Source of the DNA: Kutzneria sp. CA-103260
GTDB taxonomy: Bacteria; Actinomycetota; Actinomycetes; Mycobacteriales; Pseudonocardiaceae
Direction of reading: 5' to 3'
Length of the DNA stretch: 64,000 nt
Assembly: GCF_018263855.1 (NCBI RefSeq)
Contig: NZ_CP073318.1
Location: 6,572,001-6,636,000 of the forward strand
In this document: positions 7,415-17,287 of the stretch, piece after piece
Layout: every line of letters begins with the position of its first letter
How positions within the stretch are numbered: the first letter of the stretch is position 1
Translations under genes and position numbers: made by a program
Notes under the pieces: model-generated
Databases searched by the model: none
The model's input: only the letters and a program-made list of their open reading frames with translations
Told to the model about the DNA's origin: nothing

Positions 7415-7438
7415 GGCCGCCGGCCGGGGCCGGCGGCC
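7415..7438 (-). terminator. GC-rich hairpin downstream of lepA
   Basis: Arms 7415-7425 and 7428-7438 are perfect 11-bp complements (GGCCGCCGGCC and its reverse complement), starting 8 nt after the lepA stop codon. There is no U-tract, as is usual in actinomycetes. The remaining sequence up to the Uma2 start (7237-7414) shows nothing I can name. Confidence 0.6.
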
Positions 7439-7445
7439 GGGAGGG

Positions 7446-9287
<1,842 letters not shown>

Positions 9288-9361
9288 TGGGGCGATTCCT
9301 CGGGAAAGCGGACGGTGGACACACCAATGGTCCCATGTGCCCGACGGTGGTCCTCACAGAA

Positions 9362-9367
9362 TAGGGT
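9362..9367 (+). promoter_or_regulatory. Leaderless -10 hexamer TAGGGT for the MazF-like gene
   Basis: TAGGGT ends 7 nt before the GTG at 9375 and no Shine-Dalgarno is present. Confidence 0.45.
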
Positions 9368-9374
9368 GCGGGCC

Positions 9375-9800
9375 GTGTCCGAACACGGTCCGGTTCCCCG
9401 TCCCGCCCACGGCGCGGTCACCCAGGTGCACGGCGCCGAGCGCCTGGCCCGGCTCGACTACTCCCCCGACCTGGACGGCCTGGCCGACCCGGGCGAGGTG
9501 GTCTGGGCCTGGGTCCCCTTCGAGGACGACCCCGCCATCGGCAAGGACCGCCCGCTGCTGGTCGTGGGCCGCACCGGCCGCTTCCTGCTGGCCCTGATGC
9601 TGTCCAGCAAGCCCCACGAGTCCCAGGACTGGCTCGACCTGGGCGCCGGCGCCTGGGACCACGACGGCCGCCCCTCCTGGCTGCGCCTGGACCGCGCCTA
9701 CGAGCTGCACGAGGACGACCTGCGCCGGGAGGGCGCCGTGCTGCCCCCCGACCGCTTCGGCCGGGTCGTCGACGCGCTGCACGCCCGCGGCTGGCACTGA
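9375..9800 (+). CDS. PemK/MazF-family toxin-like protein
   Basis: A 141-residue protein with the PemK/MazF fold pattern: GEVVWAWVPFE (40-50), GKDRPLLVVGR (56-66) and LLALMLSSK (71-79). MazF proteins are sequence-specific endoribonucleases usually neutralised by a small antitoxin. No antitoxin gene is adjacent on either side (lepA is divergent; a repeat region follows), so this looks like a solitary or domesticated member. The GTG at 9375 is set by the TAGGGT element and the start of similarity. The family is convincing; toxicity is not assumed. Confidence 0.75.
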   Translation: MSEHGPVPRPAHGAVTQVHGAERLARLDYSPDLDGLADPGEVVWAWVPFEDDPAIGKDRPLLVVGRTGRFLLALMLSSKPHESQDWLDLGAGAWDHDGRPSWLRLDRAYELHEDDLRREGAVLPPDRFGRVVDALHARGWH

Positions 9801-9815
9801 TCGCTACGTGCCGTA

Positions 9816-10042
9816 TTCCAACAAACAGGCCCTCAACATTGGAAGTAGGGCGGAAACTTCCAACACGGGTTGGACCAACGGGCCGACGCTCCAACGATGA
9901 CCACCTCAACGTTGGAAGTAGGGCTCCGGTCAGCCAGGCGGCAGCCAGCGGATCAGTCGATGGCCCGGTAGACATCCTCCGCCAGCCAGTACGCCCGACC
10001 GCCCCGCCCCATCGCGCCGAACTTCCGTTGGAAGTAACCCAC
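9816..10042. repeat. Cluster of GTTGGAA/TTCCAAC short repeats
   Basis: A 21-bp block occurs at 9831-9851 and again at 9904-9924 with one mismatch (CTCAACrTTGGAAGTAGGGC). GTTGGAAGTA recurs at 10027-10036. TTCCAAC occurs at 9816-9822 and 9858-9864, with near copies at 9869-9874 and 9890-9895. The cluster lies between two convergent genes. A 30-codon open frame (10042-9953, minus) covers part of it and reads like the end of a protein (AYWLAEDVYRAID), but I cannot place it. Confidence 0.6.
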
Positions 10043-10068
10043 TGCAACGCCACGCTACGCACCGCGAC

Positions 10069-10911
10069 TCACGCCAGGCGGGTGAGCTCCACGGTGACGG
10101 TGAGGCCGGCCCCGGCGCCGCCGGTGTAGATGCCCTTGAAGGGGACGACGTCGGCGTAGTCGCGGCCGACGGCGACCCAGACGTGGCGTTGGCCGATGGG
10201 GATGGCGTTGGTGGGGTCGTAGGCCCACCAGCCGCCGGTCCAGGCCTCGATCCAGGCGTGGCTCTCGCCCTGGACGGTCTCCTTGGTGGCGCCGTCGGGG
10301 CGGGTGTGGAGGTAGCCGGAGACATAGCGGGCGGGGATGCCCATGGCCCGCAGCAGGGCCAGGGTGAGGTGGGCGTAGTCCTGGCAGACGCCCTCCTTGG
10401 CCTGCCAGGCATCGACGGCGGAGCTGTGCACGCCGGTGCTGCCCCGTTTGTAGGTCATCTGGGAGTGCACCCAGGAGGCGGCGGCGTGCACGGCGTCAAC
10501 GGGGGTGAGGCCCCGGCGGAGTTCCCGGGCCTTGGCGGCGAGCTCCCGGTCCCGGGGGACGTAGTCGGTCCAGCCGAGGTACTCGGTGTAGCGGTCGAGG
10601 ACCTCGGAGCGGCGCAGGTCGGTCCAGGTGGCACCGCCAACGGGGGCGACCTCGCCGCCGGTCTCGACGACGGAGGAGCCGGTGACGGTGAGCTCGGTGT
10701 GCGGGGCGTGCAGGTCAAACGAGGTGACGACGGTGCCCCAGTAGTCGGTGTATCGGTAGGCCCGGGTGGCGGGATGGGTCTCGACGCGGCTGACGACGAC
10801 GTTCTGCCGGCGGTCGCTGCGGGGAGTGAGCCGAACCTCGTTGTAGGACTGGGTGACCGGCGAGGCATACCGGTACTGGGTGGTGTGCGTGACCCGAAGC
10901 CGCCAGCTCAC
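10069..10911 (-). CDS. Transglutaminase-like cysteine peptidase family protein
   Basis: A 280-residue protein with the N-terminal beta domain typical of bacterial transglutaminase-like proteins (HTTQYRYASPV) and a catalytic core: Cys176 in KEGVCQDYAH, His218 in ESHAW, Asp232 in YDPTN. It is the last gene of the ATP-grasp/alpha-E/transglutaminase cluster, which comparative work links to peptide or amide-bond modification. The enzyme may hydrolyse or transfer amide groups on a peptide made by the ATP-grasp ligase. It starts with GTG overlapping the stop of the upstream repeat frame (GTGA). No signal peptide is present. Confidence 0.9.
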   Translation of the reverse strand: MSWRLRVTHTTQYRYASPVTQSYNEVRLTPRSDRRQNVVVSRVETHPATRAYRYTDYWGTVVTSFDLHAPHTELTVTGSSVVETGGEVAPVGGATWTDLRRSEVLDRYTEYLGWTDYVPRDRELAAKARELRRGLTPVDAVHAAASWVHSQMTYKRGSTGVHSSAVDAWQAKEGVCQDYAHLTLALLRAMGIPARYVSGYLHTRPDGATKETVQGESHAWIEAWTGGWWAYDPTNAIPIGQRHVWVAVGRDYADVVPFKGIYTGGAGAGLTVTVELTRLA

Positions 10912-11144
10912 TGCGGCACCTCGCTAGCGCTCGGTGTCCGCGTTCGCGGACGCTCTGTGCTGAATGATTCGCTCGCAAGCTCACTCATGCGCGGCACCCC
11001 GCCAGCGCTCGGTGCCCGCGTTCGCAGACGCCCTGTGCTGAATGATTCGCTCGCAAGCTCACTCATGCGCGGCACCCCGCCAGCGCTCGGTGCCCGCGTT
11101 CGCGAACGCCCTGTGCTGAATGATTCGCTCGCAAGCTCACTCAT
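10908..11144 (-). CDS. Translationally coupled open frame of three 26-residue tandem repeats
   Basis: A 78-codon frame whose ATG overlaps the stop of the alpha-E gene (ATGA) and whose stop overlaps the GTG start of the transglutaminase gene (GTGA). It consists entirely of three 26-residue units starting MSELASESFSTGR, each opening with its own ATG. No similarity to a known domain is evident. It may be a real peptide substrate of the flanking enzymes, or a tandemly amplified intergenic repeat that happens to keep the frame and the coupling. Both readings fit what I see. Confidence 0.4.
   Translation of the reverse strand: MSELASESFSTGRSRTRAPSAGGVPRMSELASESFSTGRLRTRAPSAGGVPRMSELASESFSTERPRTRTPSASEVPQ
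10911..11144 (-). repeat. Three tandem 78-bp repeats
   Basis: Units are 11144-11067, 11066-10989 and 10988-10911. Units 1 and 2 differ at about two bases and unit 3 at about five. Each contains GCGTTCGCGAACGC or a near copy; unit 1 has it as a perfect 14-bp palindrome at 11096-11109. The high identity suggests recent duplication. Confidence 0.95.
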
Positions 11145-12088
11145 GCGCCGACCTCCGCGTTGGTCCACGCCACCCACGGCGCGGTGTGGAAGTACTGCTG
11201 GGACACGGCCTCGCCGACGTCGCGAACGGTGGCCTGCAAGGACTTCAGCCGCCGGGGCAGGTCCTCCATCAGCTCGGAGACGCGCAGGAACTCCAGGTCG
11301 CTGCGGGCCTTGCCGAGCAGCCGGGAGGCCTCGGCGGTGGCCCCGAGCCGCCGGCCGGGCGCGTGGTCGAGGTGTTCCAGGCACCGCTCGGCCTGCGACA
11401 GGGCGTGGAACACGGACCGCGGGAAAAGCCGGTCCAGCAACAGGAACTGCACGACGCGAGAGGCGTCCATGGCCCCGCGATAGGTCCGCAGGTACGTGTC
11501 GTGGGCGCCGGCGGAGCGCAGCACGGTGATCCAGCCCGGGGAGGAAGCCTTGTCGCCGGAACGGGAAAGCAGCAGCCGCACGATCATGTCGACGCGTTCC
11601 ACCGAGCGGCCGAGCACGAGGAACCGCCAGCCGTCGTCGCGGCTCATGGTGGAGTCGGCCAGCCCGGCGAACATGGCGGCCCGCTCCTCCACGAAGGAGA
11701 AGAACGCGTGCGGCCCCACCTGCCGGGCGTAGCGCTGCCGCTCCGGCACGGCGTTCCACATGCTGTTGAGGCACTCCCACATCTCGGTCGACACGACCTC
11801 CCGCGCGCCACGGGTGTTCTCCCGGGCGCTGGTGACGGAGGCGACGATGGAGCCGGCGTTGGACGAGGAGTACGCCACCAGCTCGGTCAGCGACCAGACG
11901 TCCAGAGCGGTCCCGTCGGGCGGCGCGATGCCCAGGACGGACAGCAGCTGCCGGCTCTCCGAGTCGGGGTTGACGGTCGCGTCCTCCAGCAGTTGGTGCA
12001 CGGACACGTCGAGAATGCGCGCGGTGTCGTCGGCGCGTTCGACGTAACGGCCGATCCAGTACAGGGATTCCGCGTTCCGAGCCAGCAC
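11141..12088 (-). CDS. Alpha-E domain protein (DUF403)
   Basis: A 315-residue, mostly alpha-helical cytosolic protein of the alpha-E family (MLARNAESLYWIGRYVERAD at the start; several RxxE/D-rich helices). It is always linked with the circularly permuted ATP-grasp ligase upstream and transglutaminases downstream, and is presumed to assist the ligation, though its biochemical role is unknown. The GTG at 12088 has GGGAGG close upstream and lies 10 bp after the ATP-grasp stop. Its own stop overlaps the ATG of the triple-repeat frame. Length is normal for the family. Confidence 0.92.
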   Translation of the reverse strand: MLARNAESLYWIGRYVERADDTARILDVSVHQLLEDATVNPDSESRQLLSVLGIAPPDGTALDVWSLTELVAYSSSNAGSIVASVTSARENTRGAREVVSTEMWECLNSMWNAVPERQRYARQVGPHAFFSFVEERAAMFAGLADSTMSRDDGWRFLVLGRSVERVDMIVRLLLSRSGDKASSPGWITVLRSAGAHDTYLRTYRGAMDASRVVQFLLLDRLFPRSVFHALSQAERCLEHLDHAPGRRLGATAEASRLLGKARSDLEFLRVSELMEDLPRRLKSLQATVRDVGEAVSQQYFHTAPWVAWTNAEVGA

Positions 12089-12098
12089 GACGCCTCCC

Positions 12099-13700
12099 TC
12101 ACTGCTGCTGTTGTTGCTGTTGCTGCGATGTCGTCAACTCCGGCCCCTGCTCGGTGGCGACGCCGCCGAGTTGCCCGGCGTGCACGAGCTCCGGACCGGA
12201 CAGCTCGCTGTCCATTGTGGACGACCGAGGAGCCAGCACCCAGGTGTCCTTGGATCCGCCGCCCTGCGAGGAGTTCACCACCAGACTCCCCTCCGGCAGC
12301 GCGACCCGGGTCAGCCCACCGGGCAGCACGAAAACGAAGTTGCCGTCGTTGACGGCGAAGGGCCGCAGGTCCACGTGGCGCGGCGACAACCTGTCGCCGA
12401 TCTTGGTCGGCACGGTCGACAGCTGCACCACCGGCTGGGCGATCCAGCCCCGGGGATTGCCGCGCACCTTGCGCCGCAGGGCGTTCAGCTCACGGGCCGA
12501 GGCCTCCGGTCCGAACACGATGCCGTACCCGCCGGAGCCCTCGACCGGCTTGACCACCAGCTCGGACATCCGGTCCAACACGTGGTCCCGTTCGTCGGGC
12601 AGCCAGCACCGGAAGGTGTCCACGTTGGGCAGCAACGGTTTCTCGTTCAGGTAGTACTGCACGATCTCCGGCATGTAGGTGTAGACGAGCTTGTCGTCGG
12701 CGACGCCGGTGCCGACCGCGTTGGCGATGACCACGTTGCCGGCCCGCGCCGCGTTGGCCAGCCCGGCCACGCCGAGCACCGACTCCGGCCGGAAATGCAC
12801 CGGGTCCAGGTACGGGTCGTCGATCCGACGGTAGATCACGTCCACCTGGCGCTCGCCCTCGGTGGTGCGCAGGTAGATGGTGTGGTCACGGCAGAACAGG
12901 TCCCGCCCCTCCACCAGCTCCACGCCCATCTGCCGGGCCAGCAGGGAATGCTCGAAGTAGGCCGAGTTGTGCACGCCGGGCGTCAGCACGACGACGTTCG
13001 GGTCGGCGGCGTTGGGCGCGGCGGCGTTGCGCAGCGCCCGCAGCAGGTGCGAGGCGTAGTCGCCGACGGCGCGAACCCGGTGCCGCGCGAACAGGTCCGG
13101 GAACACCCGGGCCATGGTGCGCCGGTTCTCCATCACGTACGACACCCCGGACGGGCAGCGCACGTTGTCCTCCAGCACCCGGAACGTGCCGGCCTCGTCG
13201 CGCACGATGTCGATGCCCGAGACGTGGATGCGCACCCCGTTGGGCGGCACGATGCCGGCGGCCTCGCGGTGGAAGTGCTCGCACGAGGTGATCAGCCGTC
13301 GGGGCAGCACGCCGTCGCGGATGATCTGCGCGTCCCCGTACACGTCGGCCAGGAACGCCTCCATCGCCCGCACCCGCTGCACGATGCCGCGTTCCAGCTT
13401 GGCCCACTCGGACGCGGTGATCACCCGCGGCACCAGGTCGAGCGGGAACGGCCGTTCCTGCCCGGACAGCGAGAACGTGATGCCCTGGTCCACGAAGGCC
13501 CGCCCGAGCGCGTCGGAGCGGGCGCTCAGATCGGCCACATCGGACGGTGCCAGCATCTCGTGCAGCGCCCGGTAGGCGGACCGCACGGACGCGTCCGCCG
13601 AGAACATCTCGTCGTACGCGTCGGCATGCGGCCGCGCCGGGTCCAGGTATCCGCGGAACAGCTCGCCGTTGCCGCGCCCGTTCCTCGCCGACCTACTCAT
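12099..13700 (-). CDS. Circularly permuted ATP-grasp amidoligase (DUF404/DUF407 type)
   Basis: A 533-residue protein with the usual start (ELFRGYLDPARPHADAYDEMF region), a GVRIHVSGIDIVRDEAG segment, ELVVKPVEGSGGYG (ATP-binding lysine and glycine loop) and a final RVALPEGSLVVNSSQGGG. This class is predicted to form peptide or amide bonds with ATP. It is the first gene of a cluster with alpha-E and transglutaminase. The ATG at 13700 (MSRSARNG) is taken as the start because family similarity begins just after it; a GTG at 13754 with GGAG upstream is possible. The protein ends in eight consecutive glutamines (codons at 12102-12125), absent from typical members. Confidence 0.88.
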   Translation of the reverse strand: MSRSARNGRGNGELFRGYLDPARPHADAYDEMFSADASVRSAYRALHEMLAPSDVADLSARSDALGRAFVDQGITFSLSGQERPFPLDLVPRVITASEWAKLERGIVQRVRAMEAFLADVYGDAQIIRDGVLPRRLITSCEHFHREAAGIVPPNGVRIHVSGIDIVRDEAGTFRVLEDNVRCPSGVSYVMENRRTMARVFPDLFARHRVRAVGDYASHLLRALRNAAAPNAADPNVVVLTPGVHNSAYFEHSLLARQMGVELVEGRDLFCRDHTIYLRTTEGERQVDVIYRRIDDPYLDPVHFRPESVLGVAGLANAARAGNVVIANAVGTGVADDKLVYTYMPEIVQYYLNEKPLLPNVDTFRCWLPDERDHVLDRMSELVVKPVEGSGGYGIVFGPEASARELNALRRKVRGNPRGWIAQPVVQLSTVPTKIGDRLSPRHVDLRPFAVNDGNFVFVLPGGLTRVALPEGSLVVNSSQGGGSKDTWVLAPRSSTMDSELSGPELVHAGQLGGVATEQGPELTTSQQQQQQQQ

Positions 13701-13813
13701 GGCGACGTCCTGGTCATGGTCGACATCTTCACCCAGCGGGGTGGCCGAGGGCACTACTCCACACCACTGGTTACCTCAACGAAACACCAGCTGAACGCTA
13801 CGGAGAGCCATTT

Positions 13814-15394
13814 CTACGCGGTCGCCTTCACCTGGGCCAGCAGCTCCGGGCCGCGATCGAGCAAGCGCTGCGCGGCAAGTCTGCCCAACCACCACGCGGT
13901 GAATGCCCCGGTTGCCACCCCGACCGGCACCGCCAGCCAACTGACCAGCGGGTTCGACTCGAGCTGTCCGATGAGCAGCAGGAGCAGCGAGGGCAGGGCG
14001 ATCACCAGCAGCGACACCATCGACACCAGCCGGATCAGGCCCCGCGAGCAGCCCGGCCGGTTGCCCTGGTTGAACGGGTTGCCGCCGCGCTGCACGGGCA
14101 TCGGGAACGCCCAGTACACCGACAGCAGCAGCATGCACCCGGCCCCGCCGCCGAGCATCGCCGGCAGCACGCCCAGCACCCAAGGATAGGCCCACTCACG
14201 ACCGGCCAGCCCCGGCAGCAGCACCCCGGCCAGGATGGCGACCGGTCCCACGATCAGCGCCCACGCCCACTGCCGGCCGCGCACGTCGGCCCGCGCCGCG
14301 CCCGGCGTGACAATGGTGTGCCAGACCGAGGTGCCGTCGAAGCCGTACAGGTTGCTGACCTGGAGCATGGAGAAGGCGACGACCCACAGCCCGGCGAAGG
14401 GCAGCATGACCACCCCGCCGCGGCCGCCGGCCGACGAGAACACCGGGATGAACAGTCCGATCAGCACGGAGGTCAGCAGCATCGCCCGGCGGCGGGCGTC
14501 CCGCCACCACATGCGGAGCTCCTTGCTGATCACCGCCCCGACCGGCGTCGCCGGCAGCAGACTCCGCCGTGCGGTCTTGGCCCTGCCCACTCGGGACGGC
14601 CCGACGTTGGTCTGTGGCGTGGTCAGCCGCCGCACCAACAGCCGCGCGTACGCCCACAGCAGCGCACCGTCCACAACGGCCAGCGCGAGCGGCGCGCCGA
14701 TGGCCACGAGCCAGTTGCCCGTGGCCGCGCCCTCGACCGCCGCCGGCGCCCAGCCGGTCGGCAGCCACCGCACCGGGTTGGCGAGCTCCGGATCGTTCTG
14801 CAACAGGATCGGGGCCAGCGCCTGACCGGCGTAGCGCAGCGGCAGGTAGGACAAACCGGCCAACGCCGCGAGCAGGACGCCGAGGTCCTTGCCGCGCCGG
14901 GATCCCAGCACCGCGCCGATCATGCTGATGACCACTCGCGACAGCAGCACGGTGAAAGCGAGGGCCAGCACCGTCGTGATCACGGCGACGACCGCCGGCA
15001 GCACGCCGAGCCGGCACGACCCGACCACCACGCCGAAGAACGCGATCACCGTGGCCACCGGCGGCACGCCGGCGATGGACGCGCCCAGCAAGCCGAAGGC
15101 CAGCTTGATCGGCGACAGCGGCAGCAGGGCGAAGTTCTCGGGGCGCAGGGTCTCGTCGCCGCCACCCATGATGATCGGCCCGACCAGCCAGCCGACCGTC
15201 CACACCAGCATCATGGCGGCGGCGAGCGTGGTGCCGATGGACACGCTCTGGCCGTAGCCGAGCACCACCAGGAACAGGGACACGACACCGGCGACCAGGC
15301 CGACCAGCGCCCCGATCCCGAAGCTGACCGCCCGGGCCCCGCTCAGCGAGTGCGAGAGCACCCGCAGTTTCATGCGGATCAGGACGCCAACCAC
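13814..15394 (-). CDS. ABC transporter permease (ABC-2 type exporter)
   Basis: A 526-residue integral membrane protein with about 10-12 predicted helices. Some helices contain glycine-rich exporter-like stretches. It follows the ATPase gene with a 16-bp overlap (GTG at 15394; an ATG at 15373 is an alternative), so the pair should form one transporter. The substrate is unknown; lipid, peptide or antibiotic export is typical of this class. It lies just upstream of, and on the same strand as, the ATP-grasp cluster. Confidence 0.85.
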   Translation of the reverse strand: MVGVLIRMKLRVLSHSLSGARAVSFGIGALVGLVAGVVSLFLVVLGYGQSVSIGTTLAAAMMLVWTVGWLVGPIIMGGGDETLRPENFALLPLSPIKLAFGLLGASIAGVPPVATVIAFFGVVVGSCRLGVLPAVVAVITTVLALAFTVLLSRVVISMIGAVLGSRRGKDLGVLLAALAGLSYLPLRYAGQALAPILLQNDPELANPVRWLPTGWAPAAVEGAATGNWLVAIGAPLALAVVDGALLWAYARLLVRRLTTPQTNVGPSRVGRAKTARRSLLPATPVGAVISKELRMWWRDARRRAMLLTSVLIGLFIPVFSSAGGRGGVVMLPFAGLWVVAFSMLQVSNLYGFDGTSVWHTIVTPGAARADVRGRQWAWALIVGPVAILAGVLLPGLAGREWAYPWVLGVLPAMLGGGAGCMLLLSVYWAFPMPVQRGGNPFNQGNRPGCSRGLIRLVSMVSLLVIALPSLLLLLIGQLESNPLVSWLAVPVGVATGAFTAWWLGRLAAQRLLDRGPELLAQVKATA

Positions 15395-16260
15395 GACAAC
15401 CCTTCCCCACCACCGGTCCGCCCACCCACCAGATGCACGAACGCCTGCTCCAACGACTGATCCCCCCGCACCTGCGCCACCGGACCACTGGCCACCACCC
15501 GACCCCGAGTGATCACCGCCACGTGGTCACACAACTTCTCCACCAGATCCATCACATGACTCGACAACACCACCGCCCCACCCGACGCCACGAACCGCTG
15601 CAAAATCGTGCGAATCGTCGACGCCGACACCGGGTCCACCGCCTCGAACGGCTCATCGAGCACCAACAACTTCGGCGCGTGCAACAACGCCGTCGCCAAC
15701 CCGATCTTCTTCCGCATACCCGCCGAGTAGTCGATCACCAGCGTCCGCTCCGCGCTGGACAACTCCAACACACCCAACAACTCATCCGCCCGCGCCGCCA
15801 CCGTCGCGGTATCCAAACCCCGCAACAGACCGGTGTAGGTCAACAACTCCCGACCGGTCAGCCGCTCCGGCAGCGCCATGCCGTCGGGCAGCACCCCGAC
15901 CAGGGCCTTGGCCCGCTCCGGGGACTCCCACACGTCCACCCCGAAGATCCGCACCGACCCGCCGTCCGGACGCAGCAGACCCACCGCCATCGACAGCGAG
16001 GTGGTCTTCCCGGCCCCGTTCGGACCGACCAGGCCGAAAAACGATCCCCGTGGAACCGTCAGCCGCACGTCGTCGACCGCGACCGTGGCCCCGAACGTCT
16101 TACGCAGGCCGGACATCTGCAGCGCCGGGGCCTGCTCCACCGGCTGCGCCCCCTGCTGCTGCCCGTAGGCGGGCAGCCCTCCCGTGTCCAACTCGTTGCC
16201 TCCCGACCGGTTGAGGCCATCCATCATGCACCCGGAAAGGCCGTCGCGCCGCTGGTTCAC
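15379..16260 (-). CDS. ABC transporter ATP-binding protein
   Basis: A nucleotide-binding subunit with Walker A GPNGAGKTT (79-87), signature YSAGMRKK (a variant of LSGGQ seen in ABC-2 exporters), Walker B LLVLDEP and the H-loop SSH. It pairs with the permease encoded downstream. The start is uncertain. GTG 16260 and ATG 16227 or 16224 are in frame, and the conserved domain begins only about 48 residues after the GTG, following a Gln-rich linker. It is divergent from the SPFH gene, with an operator-like repeat between them. Confidence 0.9.
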   Translation of the reverse strand: MNQRRDGLSGCMMDGLNRSGGNELDTGGLPAYGQQQGAQPVEQAPALQMSGLRKTFGATVAVDDVRLTVPRGSFFGLVGPNGAGKTTSLSMAVGLLRPDGGSVRIFGVDVWESPERAKALVGVLPDGMALPERLTGRELLTYTGLLRGLDTATVAARADELLGVLELSSAERTLVIDYSAGMRKKIGLATALLHAPKLLVLDEPFEAVDPVSASTIRTILQRFVASGGAVVLSSHVMDLVEKLCDHVAVITRGRVVASGPVAQVRGDQSLEQAFVHLVGGRTGGGEGLSWLAS

Positions 16261-16276
16261 CGTGGTAGAGTTCTGA

Positions 16277-16289
16277 TATCACATTGATA
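16277..16289 (+). promoter_or_regulatory. Operator-like inverted repeat TATCA-CAT-TGATA
   Basis: Two 5-bp arms flank 3 bp, overlapping a TGATATCA palindrome (16274-16281), 16 bp before the SPFH start codon and 17 bp upstream of the ABC ATPase start. A dimeric repressor of the divergent pair would fit. No regulator gene is adjacent. Confidence 0.4.
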
Positions 16290-16305
16290 GGTTAAGGAGG
16301 GGGCC

Positions 16306-17181
16306 ATGACCTCGGTCGCGACACCGGAGCCGTCGATCACCGAGCGCACCGCCGGCCGGGTGCCCGGCGGGCTGATGCTGCTGCTCGGGCTGGTTCTGCT
16401 GGTCGCCGGCATCGTGCTGGCGGCGGTCGGCCACATGGTGGTGTGGCTGCTGGTGAGCGTGCTCGGACTGTTCGTGCTGCGCGGCCTGATCATCCTGGCC
16501 CCCGGCGAGGCGCGGGTGGTCCAGTTCTTCGGCCGCTACGCCGGCACCGTGCGGGCCCCCGGACTGCACTGGGTGAACCCGTTCACCACGCGCACCCGAC
16601 TGTCGGTGCGGATCCGCAACCACGAGACCGCCGTGGCCAAGGTCAACGACGCCGAGGGCAACCCGATCGAGATGGCCGTCGTGGTCGTCTGGCAGATCGA
16701 CGACACCGCCCGGGCCGTGTTCGAGGTGGACGACTTCGTCCGCTTCGTCGGCATCCAGACCGAGACCGCGGTCCGGCACATCGCCACCAGCTACCCGTAC
16801 GACAACCACACCGAGGAGGAGCGGCTGTCGCTGCGGGAGAACGCCGAGGAGATCACCGGCAAGCTGTCCGCGGAGATCGCCGAACGGGTGCGGTCGGCCG
16901 GCGTTCGGGTGATCGAGTCGCGGCTCACCCACCTGGCCTACGCGCCGGAGATCGCCGGCGCGATGCTGCAGCGGCAGCAGGCCGGTGCGGTCGTCGCCGC
17001 CCGCCAGCGCATCGTGGAGGGCGCGGTCGGCATGGTCGAGCTGGCGCTGGCCCGGCTGGCCGAGCGCGACGTGGTGGAGCTGGACGAGGAGCGCAAGGCG
17101 GCCATGGTGAGCAACCTGCTGGTCGTGCTGTGCGGCGATCGGGCCACCCAGCCCGTGGTGAATGCCGGCACCCTGTACTAA
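16306..17181 (+). CDS. SPFH/Band 7/PHB domain membrane protein
   Basis: A 291-residue protein: two N-terminal transmembrane helices (about 20-70), then an SPFH domain (GEARVVQFFGRYAGTVR; LSVRIRNHET; VVWQIDD) and a helical coiled segment with MLQRQQAGAVVAARQ. SPFH proteins form oligomeric membrane scaffolds involved in microdomain organisation or proteostasis. AAGGAGGGGG is a strong ribosome binding site before the ATG. In related genomes this type is often followed by a small DNA-binding protein; none is found here. Confidence 0.9.
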   Translation: MTSVATPEPSITERTAGRVPGGLMLLLGLVLLVAGIVLAAVGHMVVWLLVSVLGLFVLRGLIILAPGEARVVQFFGRYAGTVRAPGLHWVNPFTTRTRLSVRIRNHETAVAKVNDAEGNPIEMAVVVVWQIDDTARAVFEVDDFVRFVGIQTETAVRHIATSYPYDNHTEEERLSLRENAEEITGKLSAEIAERVRSAGVRVIESRLTHLAYAPEIAGAMLQRQQAGAVVAARQRIVEGAVGMVELALARLAERDVVELDEERKAAMVSNLLVVLCGDRATQPVVNAGTLY

Positions 17182-17230
17182 GGGACCCTCGCCTACCGCC
17201 GAACGGCCACTAGCTCCGCGACCTCCCCGA

Positions 17231-17270
17231 TGGGTGGAATGTCCCGCGTAATAGGGAATTCCATCCACTG
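17231..17270 (+). promoter_or_regulatory. Interrupted inverted repeat upstream of the small secreted protein gene
   Basis: GTGGAAT...TCCC and GGGA...ATTCCATCCAC form nested imperfect arms around GCGTAATA, about 20 bp before the start codon at 17288 and directly before GGGGAGG. It could be an operator or promoter element. Confidence 0.35.
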
Positions 17271-17287
17271 GGGAGGTCGAAGTCCTT

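Noticed and set aside
9930..10412. 160-codon minus-strand frame extending past the transglutaminase end
   Set aside because: It is an out-of-frame reading of the transglutaminase gene with a Pro/Thr/Ser-rich composition.
10911..11144. Possible CRISPR-like array
   Set aside because: The three units are contiguous 78-bp direct repeats without spacers, so this is a tandem duplication.
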